Source: Antilocapra americana (taxonomy: Eukaryota > Chordata > Mammalia > Artiodactyla > Antilocapridae). From it: a DNA stretch of 64,000 nucleotides. Numbering within the stretch: position 1 is the stretch's first letter; every line of letters begins with the position of its first letter. This document shows positions 9,242 through 19,786 of this stretch, piece after piece. The DNA lies in NCBI GenBank assembly GCA_007570785.1, contig ML662449.1, positions 14,530,491 through 14,594,490 of the forward strand. Direction: 5' to 3'. Under the pieces are notes generated by a model. The model searched no databases and was not told where the DNA came from. It saw nothing but the letters and a program-made list of their open reading frames with translations. Both the position numbers and the translations under genes were made by a program.

Positions 9242-12019
9242 CGTCTTTAAGTCATCTGACTTAGTCTGTTAAATGACTATAGCTTGTTGTTAATTTCCTT
9301 GTTGTAGATCCTGGAGCATCTGATCTTTATTTAAAGACTGATTACTGAGCTAAGTTTTAGAAACAAACTTAGAGTGTCTTTTTTAATGAAGGACCTTTTT
9401 AATTTAACTTAATGAATGTCCTTTCTAATTTAACTTAGTGAAGCCTCTTAGCAATGTAACATAACCATAAGGAATTATCTAAGAAGTGAGTCTTAGTAAA
9501 TACAGATCTTAATTAAAACTAGAATTTAAGATTCAGTGAAACATTAGATGTCATAGGCCTGACATCAGTTAGGTGGATATTTCTTTTAGAGCTCCCAGTG
9601 TACTCTTGAGATTTTTGTATATGTCTGGAGATAGTCTCTTTTTTTTTTTTTTTCCTTTTTTATTTTTACCTTGATGAGGCTGTTCAGAACCCAAATGTTT
9701 CCAATTTCTGGAGGGATGAGGCAGAGAGAAAAGAAAAATGTTTTAATTTTATCCACAGGTGTAAATCACTAATTTGTTTTAAACCATCAGTGACTTGAGG
9801 AGAAAAGCTTCTTATATCTGAAAACAAAGATTAGAAGCCAGGAATATGTCAGACAAAAAGTCATGAAAATTGTAGTGATATTTAGCAGTCTGTTCAATCT
9901 CATGTAACCAATCCCTTTGTTTTGAGGTCCTTGCCTGACGACGGAGGATGTCAGTAAAAACGATAGTCTCCAAGTAGTTTGTGAAGTTTTTTGTTAATGT
10001 CTGTACAACCTGTCCAGCAAAGTGGGTGTCCCAATCACTGGAGATCGTGGAAAATGTATTTTAACCATTTTTTTTTCATTGTGAGATATTAACCATACAG
10101 CCAGGAAAGGCTTTATCTTATCAAATAAAACTGAGGTTTGTCAGGGAGCCAGGAAAAGCTAAGTGGCTGTCTTGGACTTTCCATAGCCCTGACTGTTTGG
10201 TTTATAGCCATTATTTATCCATTTTAAATTTCCTGATGAGGAGCTAATTTTGCAGAAGCAGTATGAGTTTTGTCTATGTGTGTCATAGTCTCCATCGATC
10301 ATTGAAATAGCATTCATTCATTTTATCAAAGTAACAAAAGATTTTAAAAGCAAGTAGGAATCACTTAAAGACAAAGAAATTTATATAGTCTATTATCAAA
10401 AGCCATATTCCAAGAAGACTTTTTTTTTAACAGGAAGAGAAAATCAAATTTCAGATTGGTACCAGCTTATATTCATTGTGAAACAATAGTTATTAACTTA
10501 GCCAAAGTAACAATAAAAGATTTCAAAGGCAGTTTAATGTCTTAAGAAACTTGTATCAGGACTCTGTGGAAGAGGGCAAGGGTGGGATGATATGGGAGAA
10601 CGGCATTGAAACATGTTAATTATCATATGTGAAATCAATCGCCAGCCCAGGTTTGATGCTCAGGGCTGGTGTACCAGGATGACCCAGAGAGAGGGAATCG
10701 GGAGGGAGGAGGGAGGGGGATTCTGGAAGGGGAACATATGTATACCCATGGCAGATTCATGTCAATGTATGGCAAAACCAACACAATAAAGTAAAGAAAA
10801 ATTTAAAAAAAGCAGGGGGAGAAACTTGTATCATGCATAAAACCTTGCCACAAACCTTTTTTACACTTTTGTATTCATCACTCTATTTGCCCATTCAGAG
10901 AACAGCCACTTGTAAGTTCAGATGTACTTCCTTTTTCCTTAATAGAATATAATTCCATTGTTTATACCTTTTATTAAAAACATACATCTTACTTTTCTTT
11001 AGCAACCATGAACTGTCTTGTATATTAGCATTTTATAGATTGGTGAACATAAATACCAGTTTTAATTTTTTTTAAATATTTGCTTTTTTGCTTTTTTTTT
11101 TAAATAGAGAACATCTCAGGAGGCACCAAATATATTTATTAATAGTCCAAAATCTCTTTAGTTTTTCTGTAAGAGGAAGAAGTTAGTGTTCAGTAAGTAG
11201 TGTTTTAAAATCTTACTTTATTTGGAAATGACCTAGCTATTCAATAAACTTTTATCACTTAGTTTAGTACAACTCTAGAAATTTAAGTTACCCCAATCCT
11301 CAGAGATTATTTTAGATAGACATTTCTAAAATATAATTATTTTTAATAGAGTTTATCTAAAAGTTTTTGTCTCATTTATATATATTTATATATATAAAGA
11401 GTTACTTTTTTGTTGACTAATTTAGTTTACCTTAAACCTAGGCACAATAAAAGTATTACACAATGTTGATGACTTAAGACATGTAATTAGATTAGCAAAC
11501 AAACATTAATGTTAGATATTTAATATTGAATATTTTTCAGTTCACATGAACCTGAATTCAAATAGAGCTCATTTATAAATTAACTTCATATTATCCAAAA
11601 ACAAACACACAGAGTGAGACACAGATAAATTTAGACAGACAGACATAGTTTTCCACTTGAAATTTAAAATATCTTTTTGCCCCATCTTTTTTTTTTTTGG
11701 TTTGAGCTCTACCAATTTGTTTATGGCTGGAGTCCCAGATAGAGTGGGCTGTGTATCCCAAGGACACAATAAGAGTTAACTTCACATTTTTTCCCAGGCC
11801 TGTTTTTGTTTCCCAGGCAGAATTGGAGCTCAAAAAAAGTGTTTTAACAAGTCAACTTTTTCCTTACTGCACGTATAAGAAGAACCGATTTTGCAATTTC
11901 AAAAAAGATTTTATTTTAACCAGTTTTCTCCATAGTCTAAAGAATATCATGGTCATTCAGTGTCAAAAATGTCATTTCTCTTTTTGTAGTCACAGTATAT
12001 TATTAATGATATATGCATG
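9242..12019. other. Proviral interior or inserted sequence, not identified
   Basis: AT-rich stretch between the integrase and reverse transcriptase remnants. The RT-RNase H-integrase junction should lie here but I cannot see RNase H. After subtracting the L1 insertion about 2.5 kb remain, roughly 1 kb more than expected, so another insertion is likely. Near 9835-10060 the minus strand has an open run of about 80 codons with no ATG. A T-run at 11689-11698 and loosely similar blocks near 10330 and 10495 suggest repeat structure. Confidence 0.4.
10559..10819 (+). mobile_element. Bovine-type L1 3' end, 5'-truncated
   Basis: The 3' UTR with 'agggtgggatgat'-type, 'atcgccagcccaggttt' and 'gtatggcaaaaccaa' blocks and an A-rich tail. 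Flanked by a perfect 14-bp TSD, agaaacttgtatca at 10545-10558 and 10820-10833, proving a discrete L1-mediated insertion. A related copy lies at 51.8 kb. Confidence 0.93.
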
Positions 12020-12480
12020 AGGGAATTGCTGTCACACTGGGTGTAAAGCCTTGGCTACAAAATTTTGACAAATAATGGGACTGTTAAGCATACCTTGAGG
12101 TAACACAGTCCATTGAAATCTTTTATGTGGCTCCTTTAAATTAATGGAAGGAATTGAAAAGGCAAATACAGGTTGATCATCAGGGTATAAAGGAATAGTA
12201 AAAAACAATCTTTAGGATCAATAACAAACAAATGCCAATTTCTTGAAAGCATACTAGGATTAGGTAGACCAGGTTGTAAAGCACCCACTGGAACAACAAT
12301 AGCGTTAACAGCTCTCAAATCAGTAAGCATTTTCTATTTACCAGATTTCTTTTGTATAAGGAACACTAAAGAATTCCAGGGGCTAAAGGACTCAATAATA
12401 TGTCCCGTGCTAAGTTGTTCATTAATTAATTTATGTAAAGCCTCCAATTTTCTTGTTTTAGAGGCCACTGCTCTATCCAC
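12020..12480 (-). pseudogene. Class II reverse transcriptase remnant
   Basis: Minus-strand translation shows RT blocks in order: a [17 protein letters not shown] stretch (fingers/palm), LPNPSMLS and FVIDPKDCF (containing the first catalytic-type aspartate), and [12 protein letters not shown] near 12085-12120. The YxDD box appears degenerate (AYIINNIL near 12000). Only 12136-12330 stays open; frameshifts follow. Non-functional. Confidence 0.85.
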
Positions 12481-12555
12481 ACAGGATCATCAGTTTTCCA
12501 ATTAAAAGATATAGGTGTGGGTGGAGGAAGATTAATAGGAGCAGTGGCCACTAGT
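12481..12555 (-). pseudogene. Start of class II Pol (RT N-terminus)
   Basis: Continues the RT remnant upstream: [16 protein letters not shown] is a typical betaretroviral RT N-terminal stretch. It is separated from the G-patch part by a SINE. Confidence 0.75.
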
Positions 12556-12762
12556 GAAAGAAAGTGAAAGTGCAGTTGCTTAGTGATGTCAGATTCTTTG
12601 CGACCCCATGAACTGTAACCTATCAGGCTCCTCCGATGGGATTTTCCAGGCAAGAATGCTGGAATGGGTTGCTATTTCCTTCTCCAGGGAATCTTCCTGA
12701 CCCAGGGATCGTACCAAGGTCTCCTGCATTGCAGGCAGATGCTTTACCATCTGAGCCACCAA
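12556..12762 (-). mobile_element. Bov-tA SINE inside the provirus
   Basis: Reverse complement of a Bov-tA: the tail block (gattctttgcgaccccatg), the middle (ttccttctccagggaatctt) and the tRNA-derived head (gatgctttaccatctgagcc). Inserted between the G-patch and RT N-terminal parts. Confidence 0.93.
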
Positions 12763-12875
12763 TTAAAAAGGGTTTGGGGAGGTTTGAAATCTTGAGCATT
12801 CAAAGGATAAATTCTTCCTTGTTGGTTTTTGCCCAGTCCCAATCTTGGTTTATAACCTAGATTGAACATAATTTG
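12763..12875 (-). pseudogene. G-patch end of protease domain
   Basis: Minus-strand frame contains YKPRLGLGKNQQG, the glycine-rich G-patch that betaretroviruses carry at the C-terminus of protease. The catalytic protease core is absent: the G-patch follows directly on gag-like sequence, indicating a deletion. Confidence 0.75.
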
Positions 12876-13228
12876 GTGACTGGCCTCGCTATATTGATTT
12901 TGAGGTTTTTCAAAAGAGTTGTCATCCCGTTCATCAAAAGAATCAGAAGTCTGCAAAGGTTCCAGTACTGACTTAATGCCCATGTGCTCCAAGTATAAAC
13001 AGGGAGCAGAGTTACTTTTGTATGTTCTTTCTTTAACTCGGCTCCAAACTTTCCCCAGACTTTTAAATCTAAGGTCCCTATTGACGAGAAGCAGAAGCAA
13101 TATTTATCCACTGCTTGTAACAATTCTAATAATCGCCCTTCACTAATAGAAGCTCCTCCCGCTTTCAAGAGCTGTCTTAATAAACAAATATATGGGCAAT
13201 AGCGTTCTGCACTCTCAACATTTCCCAT
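12876..13228 (-). pseudogene. gag start: matrix domain remnant
   Basis: The ATG at 13228 opens a frame starting MGNVES; glycine 2 would be the myristoylation site of a matrix protein. It is followed by a helical, leucine-rich matrix-like stretch. A shift to another frame at about 12960-13060 leads to an acidic linker-like segment (SFDERDDNSFEKPQ) that runs straight into the G-patch. Capsid and nucleocapsid are missing. The start is 100 bp downstream of the primer site. Confidence 0.78.
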
Positions 13229-13328
13229 TTTAACCCTGATTAAATGCCTGAAGACTTACCAGGGAGAATTATCAGAGGCCTCTCAACCGTCCCAGGTTCT
13301 ACGTCGCTGTATTTTCACTTTCGCTCCA

Positions 13329-13346
13329 GCCCCACGTTGGGCGCCA
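13329..13346 (-). promoter_or_regulatory. tRNA-Lys primer-binding site
   Basis: Minus strand reads TGGCGCCCAACGTGGGGC, the 18-nt complement expected for tRNA-Lys(1,2), two bases from the LTR edge at 13349. This sets provirus orientation and places it in the K-type class II group. Confidence 0.95.
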
Positions 13347-13348
13347 AC

Positions 13349-13660
13349 TGTTGCCCTAAAGGTTCAAGAGGGAGCAACAGGAATGAAAACAGAACATGAA
13401 ATCTGGTACAATGGGTCAGGGGACCTGCAGCCTCTGTTGGGCTAAGGTGCAGAGTCCACTCTGAGTCCAGCTTTTATTTCTGATTGCAGACTACAAAACT
13501 TTCTTTGATCTATCTTTCTCAAGACACTACATTGACATAGTCCAGATCTCCTTGTTTTCACCCCAGGCCGTTCCCTTCTGAGATAGTCTAGGGAGCAATC
13601 AGTAAGTATGTAGGCAGTGTTCATACCTAACCCCAACCCAGTGTTCCAAGGTCAGCACAA
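13349..13660 (-). repeat. 5' LTR of class II provirus, U3 shortened
   Basis: Same internal edge as the 3' LTR (TGTTGCCCTAAAGGT) and collinear with it for about 300 bp, including the AATAAA-equivalent region and the 'gtgttcatacctaa' block. Similarity ends near 13653, so roughly 180 bp of outer U3 present at 6245-6434 is missing here. Confidence 0.85.
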
Positions 13661-14150
13661 GTGCAGTAATCCCAGCTGGAGAAGGGTATGGTTAACAAAA
13701 GCTCAGACCCTACAGGATGGAGGAACATGGAGGAGCTACTCCCTGAACCTGTTGTGTGGAGAAGTAAATCCATGGCACAAGGGGTAAACCTTGACAATCA
13801 TGGATAGATAGGCTGTTTGAATGTCCCTTCAAGAAAGAACTTAGTGATGAGCTGCAATGGAAGCAGTTAAATGACAGGCTCAATTTGCTGCAGTTTTTGA
13901 GCTGGGGCTAGGCTTTTCTCTGGCACACATCTGAGTCTGGCAGGGGTGTGCTCAACAGTCTCCTTTATGTTGGGGAATTTCTCTACCCAAACTCCAACCA
14001 TTGGTTTTCTATGAAAGCAACCAGGCTCTTGTATGTCCTCGCTACCACCACCAAAGTAGGCTGGTCTAAGGAAGGGGACCTGACCTAAGCTAAGTCACCT
14101 ATAACCCATCCCTTGGATTTTTTTTTTTTTTAACTATAACTCAGAAGAAG
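13661..14150 (+). pseudogene. ERV-L continuation past dUTPase (right flank)
   Basis: The plus-strand frame just right of the provirus reads QLEKGMVNKSSDPTGWRN, resembling the sequence that follows dUTPase in ERV-L. It thus appears to continue the domain broken at 5943. The rest (to about 14150) is unassigned ERV-L 3' sequence; no second LTR is recognised. Confidence 0.5.
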
Positions 14151-15285
14151 CTCTCCCTAGTGAAAGAAATTGTAAGAGATAGTTTTGGGAGTTGTTGGTT
14201 TCTGGCCATTTGAGGAAGCTATCTGCAGTGACCAAGAGTGAAATCTGCTCACACAGAGGCACAGACAAGGGACAAAGACTGTCTGCAGCATTCAAAGTTC
14301 TTGAGTTCCAGCTGTACCCAGCTCCCTGGGGTCTGACTGTTCTAACCTTTTCCTTCTGTTGGGTAAGATAGTCTAGTGTGCTTGCAATAATAACTAATTG
14401 GAATCAGATGTTGATCACATGTGACCACGTAAGTTCTAACACACAGTATGTGTGTGCTAGAAGTATCCTGTGCCTATTTTACATTAATAGTTAACATTGA
14501 TTGAGTTGGGGGCTTATTATATTTCAGACACTGGTCTAAACACCTTACATATATGAATTCATTTAGTCCTTTCAGCAACAATGTGAGTCTACCCAAATGC
14601 CCTCTCTCTATTGTTTTCCCCAAGGCTACATTGTTTTAAAATCAAAAATAAGTAAGAGATTCTACTACATGTCCTTTTAATAGAGGCTCCAAAGAGCCAA
14701 CTTTGGATATGTACAATTGTCAGTGTTTTATTCTGTCACTCAGAAATGCCAGCTCTGATTTGGGGTTTTTGCAAAATAGGTTTGCAAGTACATGTATCTT
14801 TCAACTCAGAAAAGCCCGTTTTTAATAATAAAGTGGTATTATAGATGAGCAGAACAGATAATTTCCCATAGATACGCATTTTGGCATTTTAAACTGGGAT
14901 TCAAAGTTTGCCAAGTCTGAGTACTTACGTGGTCAGAACCTGTAAATCGGGCCAATCTTGGAAATCCAAAAACCATGCCACCAACACCTATCAACAGAGA
15001 CTAAAAGAAGGCCAAATACCCCCTCTCAGGGGCCTTAAATCCAGTTATGGTGAGCCACTTCTTTATGTGAAGCAGCTACATGACCTCTGCTGTCTTTTCA
15101 AATTAAATACTCTGTAGAGGTATGATTAGGTACCTAATCCCTTCCCTACCTAAAGGGTGTGAGAAATAAGAACAATGGAGAGAAAGAACAAATGGAGACA
15201 ACTAGAGTAGTAAAAGGTGGGGAAAGGCCTTCCAACCCCACCACTTGACTGAAACTTCTGTTAGTACCAGCACCCTACCTTCAGA
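14151..15285. other. Mostly unassigned, one MIR
   Basis: A MIR-like SINE is visible at about 14508-14660 (plus strand; 'cagacactggtctaaacacc' core and 'attcatttagtcctttcagc'). The rest shows no gene or nameable repeat. The 69-codon frame at 14908 has no recognisable features. Confidence 0.5.
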
Positions 15286-15426
15286 GCAAAGCTGTCCAAT
15301 GGAAATATAATACATACCACAGGTTCAATTAACATTTTTCCAGTAGCCACATTAAATTTTTTTCTTCAACCAGGTGAAATTAATTTTAATAATATACTTA
15401 TTTAAATAAACATATCAAAAATATTG

Positions 15427-15650
15427 GGGCTTCCCTGATGACTAAGCAGGTAAAGAATCTGCCTGCCAATGCAGGAAATAATAGGAGATGCAGGTTTGAT
15501 CCCTTGGTCACGAAGATCCCCTGGAGCAGGAAAATGGCAATCCACTCCAGTATTCTTGCCTGAAAAGTCCCATGGACAGAGGAGCCTGGTGGGCTACAGT
15601 CTAAAGGGTCAAAAAGAGTCAGACCCAACTGAGCAACTAAGCATAGCACA
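15427..15650 (+). mobile_element. Bov-tA SINE
   Basis: tRNA-like head (gcttccctgatgactaagc), middle (tccactccagtattcttgcc) and tail. Perfect 13-bp TSD atcaaaaatattg at 15414-15426 and 15651-15663. Confidence 0.95.
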
Positions 15651-15819
15651 ATCAAAAATATTGTCACTTCAACATGTAGCTAATTAAAAATTATTAATGA
15701 GCTATTTCACATTTATTTCTGTCATATGTCATAGAAATTTGTGTATATTACATGTACAACAAATATCAATTTGAATGCTAACAAAATTTTTGATTGAAAA
15801 AGTAATTTTATCCAAATTG

Positions 15820-16189
15820 ATGTTTTTGAACTGTGGTGCTGGAGAAGACTCTTGAGAGTCCCTTGGACTGCCGGGAGATCAAACCAGTCAATCCTAAAGG
15901 AAAGCAACCCTGAATATTCATTTGAAGGACTGAAACTGAAGCTCTAGTAGTTTAGCCACCTGATGTGAAGAGCCAACCCAGTGAAAAAGACCCTGATGTT
16001 GGGAAAGATTGAAGGCAAAAGGAGAAGAAGGCAGCAGAGGATGAGATAGTTAGATAGCATCATCAGCTCAATGGACATGAATTTGAACAAACTCCAGGAG
16101 ATACTGAAAGAGAGAGGAGCCTGGCATGCTGCAGTTCATGGGGTTGCAGAAAGTCGGACATGACTTAGTGACTGAACAGCAACAAATAC
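15820..16189 (+). mobile_element. BovB LINE 3' end
   Basis: Starts in the last part of the BovB ORF (ttgaactgtggtgctggaga) and runs to the tail (tcggacatgacttagtgact). 5'-truncated, non-coding. Confidence 0.92.
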
Positions 16190-16262
16190 TGTTATTCAAA
16201 ATATACTTAAAATTTTTCAATAACTGAATCAGTTGTTTTAAAATTTAAATTTAATTAAAATT

Positions 16263-16400
16263 AGGGATTACTATGGTGGTTCAGTGGTTAATGAGCTGCA
16301 CTTCTACTGCAATGGGTGCCAGTTCCATTGCTGGTCAGGGAACTAAGATCCTGCATGCCATGTGGTGTGGCTAAAAAATGAGAAATAAATAAAAAATTTA
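16263..16400 (+). mobile_element. CHR-type SINE
   Basis: Diverged tRNA-Glu SINE (ggtggttcagtggttaatg, then ctggtcagggaactaagatc) ending in an A-rich tail inside the MER5 copy. Confidence 0.72.
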
Positions 16401-16533
16401 AAAAATAAACTAATTAAAATTAGCTAATAAACTAAATACAATTAAAAGTTTGATTCCTTGGTCACAGTAGCCACATTTTAGGTGCTCAGTAGCTACATGT
16501 GGTTAATGGCTACTGTGTTCAACAGCACAGATG

Positions 16534-17690
16534 GAGAACATTCTATGAGTGCAGAAATGTGGGACTGTGCAGCTCTAGATGTAGCCTTTGGTGTACAGTA
16601 AGCGACTTAGCACGCATGCATGCATGCAAACTTCACTCACGACTTGGCCAGCAGCATCAGGGAAGTATGTTATATATATGAAACATCCTCTAACTATCCA
16701 GAAGCCTTGCCAGACCTCTCCATTGACTCCCAGACTGATTTCTCCAGGTCCCCTCCCCCAAGCTGCCCCACCCCCAACAGGCCAACTAAGAGCAAGGGCT
16801 CTAGAGTCAGTTCATCACTTACTTCCAAAAAGTTAATTAACTTATTTAAGCCTTAGTTTCCATATTAATGAACTGATGATATTTTAAGGGACTATTGAGT
16901 AAGAGAGGTGGGGAAGAGCCCTGGCATCTGGGCATTGGCTTGTGCCCCAACTCAGCCTTTATGAACAGTTTTTGCTGCTATTGTTGTTTTCAGCTCTTCC
17001 TTCCCTGCTTATCAGTTCGATGGCTTTTGCTGTGGAACTCCAAGTCCCACATGCGCCCCCTCATTCTGCTATGAACTAGAACAAATAATTAACCACACAA
17101 AACAGACACTGACAGTCTTTACAAGGACATCAGTGACCTCATTAAGTTCAAGCCCACAGACACATTCTTCTCAACCTCTCTGCGATGTGTCACACTGTTG
17201 CTTCTCTCTGATTATTCCAGTTCTCCTCTAATATTCCTCAGAACATTTCTTCTTCCTTCTTTTGGGAAGGCAAACCTACGCCCAAGCCTTCCCCAATGTA
17301 CAGTCTCATTTACTACTAGGCCTCAGGACTGAGCGCCTAAACTGATGACTCCTAAACCTGTACCTCCAGCCCCCACTTCAGCTTCAGGCTCAACTCACTG
17401 CTCCCCACTGGCTCTCCTCCTGCATGACCTACCCTGAATTCATCCTGTTCTCCCCAAACCAGGTTCTCAGGTTGCTCTGAGTTGGGTAAGGGAACACACA
17501 CTTGACTCCAAGCTCCAACATGCCACATCCTGTGCTAGGCACCTCATTTCATCTCCACAGCAGCTCTATGAGGAAAGAACTGTGATCTGCATCTTATAAC
17601 CGAAAAAGACAAATGGAAGAAATAAAAATCTAGGTCTGTCTGAATCCAGTCTCCATGTTCTTTCTAATACATAGTACCACCTCCCATAAT
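16534..17690. other. Unique sequence with MIR trace and SINE scrap
   Basis: A 20-30 bp Bov-tA tail scrap with (GCAT)n sits at 16598-16625, and a MIR-like block at about 17528-17620 (tgctaggcacctcatttcat). The remainder is non-repetitive to my eye, with no convincing exon. Confidence 0.45.
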
Positions 17691-18304
17691 TCATTCAATG
17701 GGTGGATACTGTCAGCTAGGAAAAATAATCTATCTGCCCCCTACAGGTTTGCAATTTTAGTGAGAGAAACAGGGAAGATACAGGTAGATATGGTGGTGTG
17801 GTAAGTGCTATGATAGGGCTCTGTGCAAACACACAGAACGAGCATCCAACACAGCCTTTGTGGTCAGAAAACACCTCTACCAGGGAGGAAACTGAATCAA
17901 GGAGGTATGCTGAATCAAGAAGTATTAATGGGAACTACAAAGAAGAAAATTGGGTAAGAGGGGTGATCTCAGGCAGAGGGAGCAGTGGCTACAAATGCCT
18001 GAAAACAGGGAAGAAAGAGTTTGGAGGCTGCAAGCCATTCAATGTGGCAGGAGCCAGAAAGAAATAGCCTGAGATAGAAGTGAGCAGCCAGCAAGAATCC
18101 AGGTTGAGGGTGCATTGAACATTTTTAGCAGAGAAGAGACTGGTTCAGATTTGCATATGAAAAAGAATTCCTCTGGCTACAAAATCAAGCATACATCCTG
18201 GAAGGGCCCAAAGCAAGAGGGCAGAGAGACCAATTAGCAGGCCATTGCCATAGTCCAAATAAAAGATGTCATGGAGCAAATTAAGGGAGTGGCCTCCTAG
18301 ATGA

Positions 18305-18531
18305 GCTTCCCTGGTGGCTCAGATGGTAAAGTGTCTGCCTGCAATGTGGGAGACCTGGGTTCGATCCCTGGGTCGGGAAGACCCCCGGAGAAGGAAATGG
18401 CAACCCACTCCAGTACTCTTGCCTGGAAAATTCCATGGACAGAGGAGCCTTGTAGGTTACAGTCCATGGAATCACAAAGAGTCAGACATGACTGAATGAC
18501 TTCACTTCACTTGACTTCCCTTAGATGAAGA
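18305..18531 (+). mobile_element. Bov-tA SINE
   Basis: Well-preserved copy (tggtggctcagatggtaaag, then cgatccctgggtcgggaaga). Short TSD tagatga at 18298-18304 and 18532-18538. Confidence 0.95.
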
Positions 18532-19120
18532 TAAACAGAAATCCAGAATGGAGACTGCATAGAACTTAATGGGTGCTTAGATGTTGTTAGATGTGGGGGC
18601 AGCTAAGGAATCAAAGATGATGTTCACATTTGGAAGTGGGCAACCATGTAGATAGTGGTAGAGACATTGAGAAACATAGAATAAGGGGCAAGATGGGGGA
18701 ATGTTGATGTATTTCACCTGGGACATGTTGCGTTGAGATCCTAGTGGGACCCACAGATCAGGATGTCAGGTAGACAGTGGTCTGTGGGTTTGTAGTTCAG
18801 AAGAAAGAACTGTTGGGATAGAAATGTAGGTTTGAGCGTCGTCAGTGGTAACTTAAGCAACATGCATCTATGAATACTCCAAAGGAATATAAAATGAGAG
18901 GAAAAGCAGACTGAAGAAAGAACTTTGAGGCGTACCCAACATCTAGGGGCTAAGTAGAAGAAAGTACCTTAAAAGAGGCTGACAAGAAACCAGAGAAGCA
19001 GGAAGAAAACCAAAGCAGTGTGATCTTGTGGAAGCAAAGGAGGAAAGGAGTGGCATTTAAGACACCGAAAGTGTAACCAGTTTCAGCAATAGGGAAATCA
19101 TGGGTGTCCTTACTGAGAGC

Positions 19121-19786
19121 CTTTGACTGTGGATCACAACAAACTGTGGAGAACTCTCAAAGAGGTGGGAATACCAGACCACCTTAACCTGCCTCCTGAG
19201 AAATCTGTATGCAGGTCAGGAAGCAACAGTTAGAACCAGACATGGAACAACTCCTTTTCCAAATTGGAAAAGGAATACATCAGGCTGTATATTGTCACCT
19301 TGCTTATTTAACTTATATGCAGAGTACATCATGAGAAATGCTGGGCTGGATGAAGCCTAAGCTGGAATCAAGATTGCCGGGAGAAATATCAGTAACCTCA
19401 GATATGCAGATAATACTACCCTTATGGCAGAAGAGGAACTTAAGAGCCTCTTGATGAGGGTGAAAGAGGAGAGTGGAAAAGCTGGCTAAAAATTCAACAT
19501 TTAAAAAACTAAGATCATGGCATCCAGTCTCATTGCTTCATGTCAAATACATGGGGAAACAATGGAAACAGTGACAGACTTTATTTTCTTGGACTCCAAA
19601 ATCGCTGCAGATGGTCACTGCAGCCATAAAATTAAAAGACGCTTGCTCCTTGGAAGAAATGCTATCACCAATATAGACAGCATGAGTTTGAGCAAGCTCC
19701 CGGAGTTGGTGATGGACAGGGAAGCCTGGTGTGCTGCAGTCCATGGGGTCGCAAAGAGTCGGACATGACTGATCAACTGAACTGAA
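19121..19786 (+). mobile_element. BovB LINE, internally deleted copy
   Basis: Body runs from the ORF (ttgactgtggatcacaacaa) through an RT block whose translation reads NLRYADNTTLMAE (YADD changed to YADN), to about 19683, then jumps to the 3' tail at catgagtttgagcaagct. The intervening ORF end is missing. A 12-bp TSD cttactgagagc at 19109-19120 and 19787-19798 bounds it. Confidence 0.93.

Larger units (their letters stand above)
5944..13660 (-). mobile_element. Class II (betaretrovirus-like) endogenous provirus
   Basis: On the minus strand the order is LTR (13349-13660), tRNA-Lys primer site, gag start, G-patch/RT, integrase, env, polypurine tract, LTR (5944-6434). The two LTRs share about 300 bp of clear similarity with many substitutions, so the insertion is old. 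Capsid, nucleocapsid and most of protease are missing, RNase H is not recognisable, and every frame carries stops. Two SINEs and an L1 3' end have landed inside. A tRNA-Lys class II ERV with a G-patch resembles the bovine ERV-K group; the exact family is not assigned. Confidence 0.9.
15286..16533 (+). mobile_element. MER5-type hAT transposon, split by three insertions
   Basis: Left end 'gctgtccaatggaaa' and 'cagtagccacatt', right end 'gtgctcagtagctacatgtg' then 'ggctactgtgttcaacagca' are characteristic of MER5A. Between them lie a Bov-tA (15427-15650), a BovB 3' end (15820-16189) and a CHR SINE (16263-16400). Confidence 0.78.

Noticed and set aside
12636..12860. Plus-strand frame spanning the SINE in the provirus
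   Set aside because: Shadow of the reverse-oriented Bov-tA and of proviral coding sequence on the other strand.
18301..18499. Overlapping open frames on both strands
   Set aside because: Fully contained in a Bov-tA SINE. The same applies to frames at 34300, 42061, 43842, 47472, 58513, 58719 and 63696.
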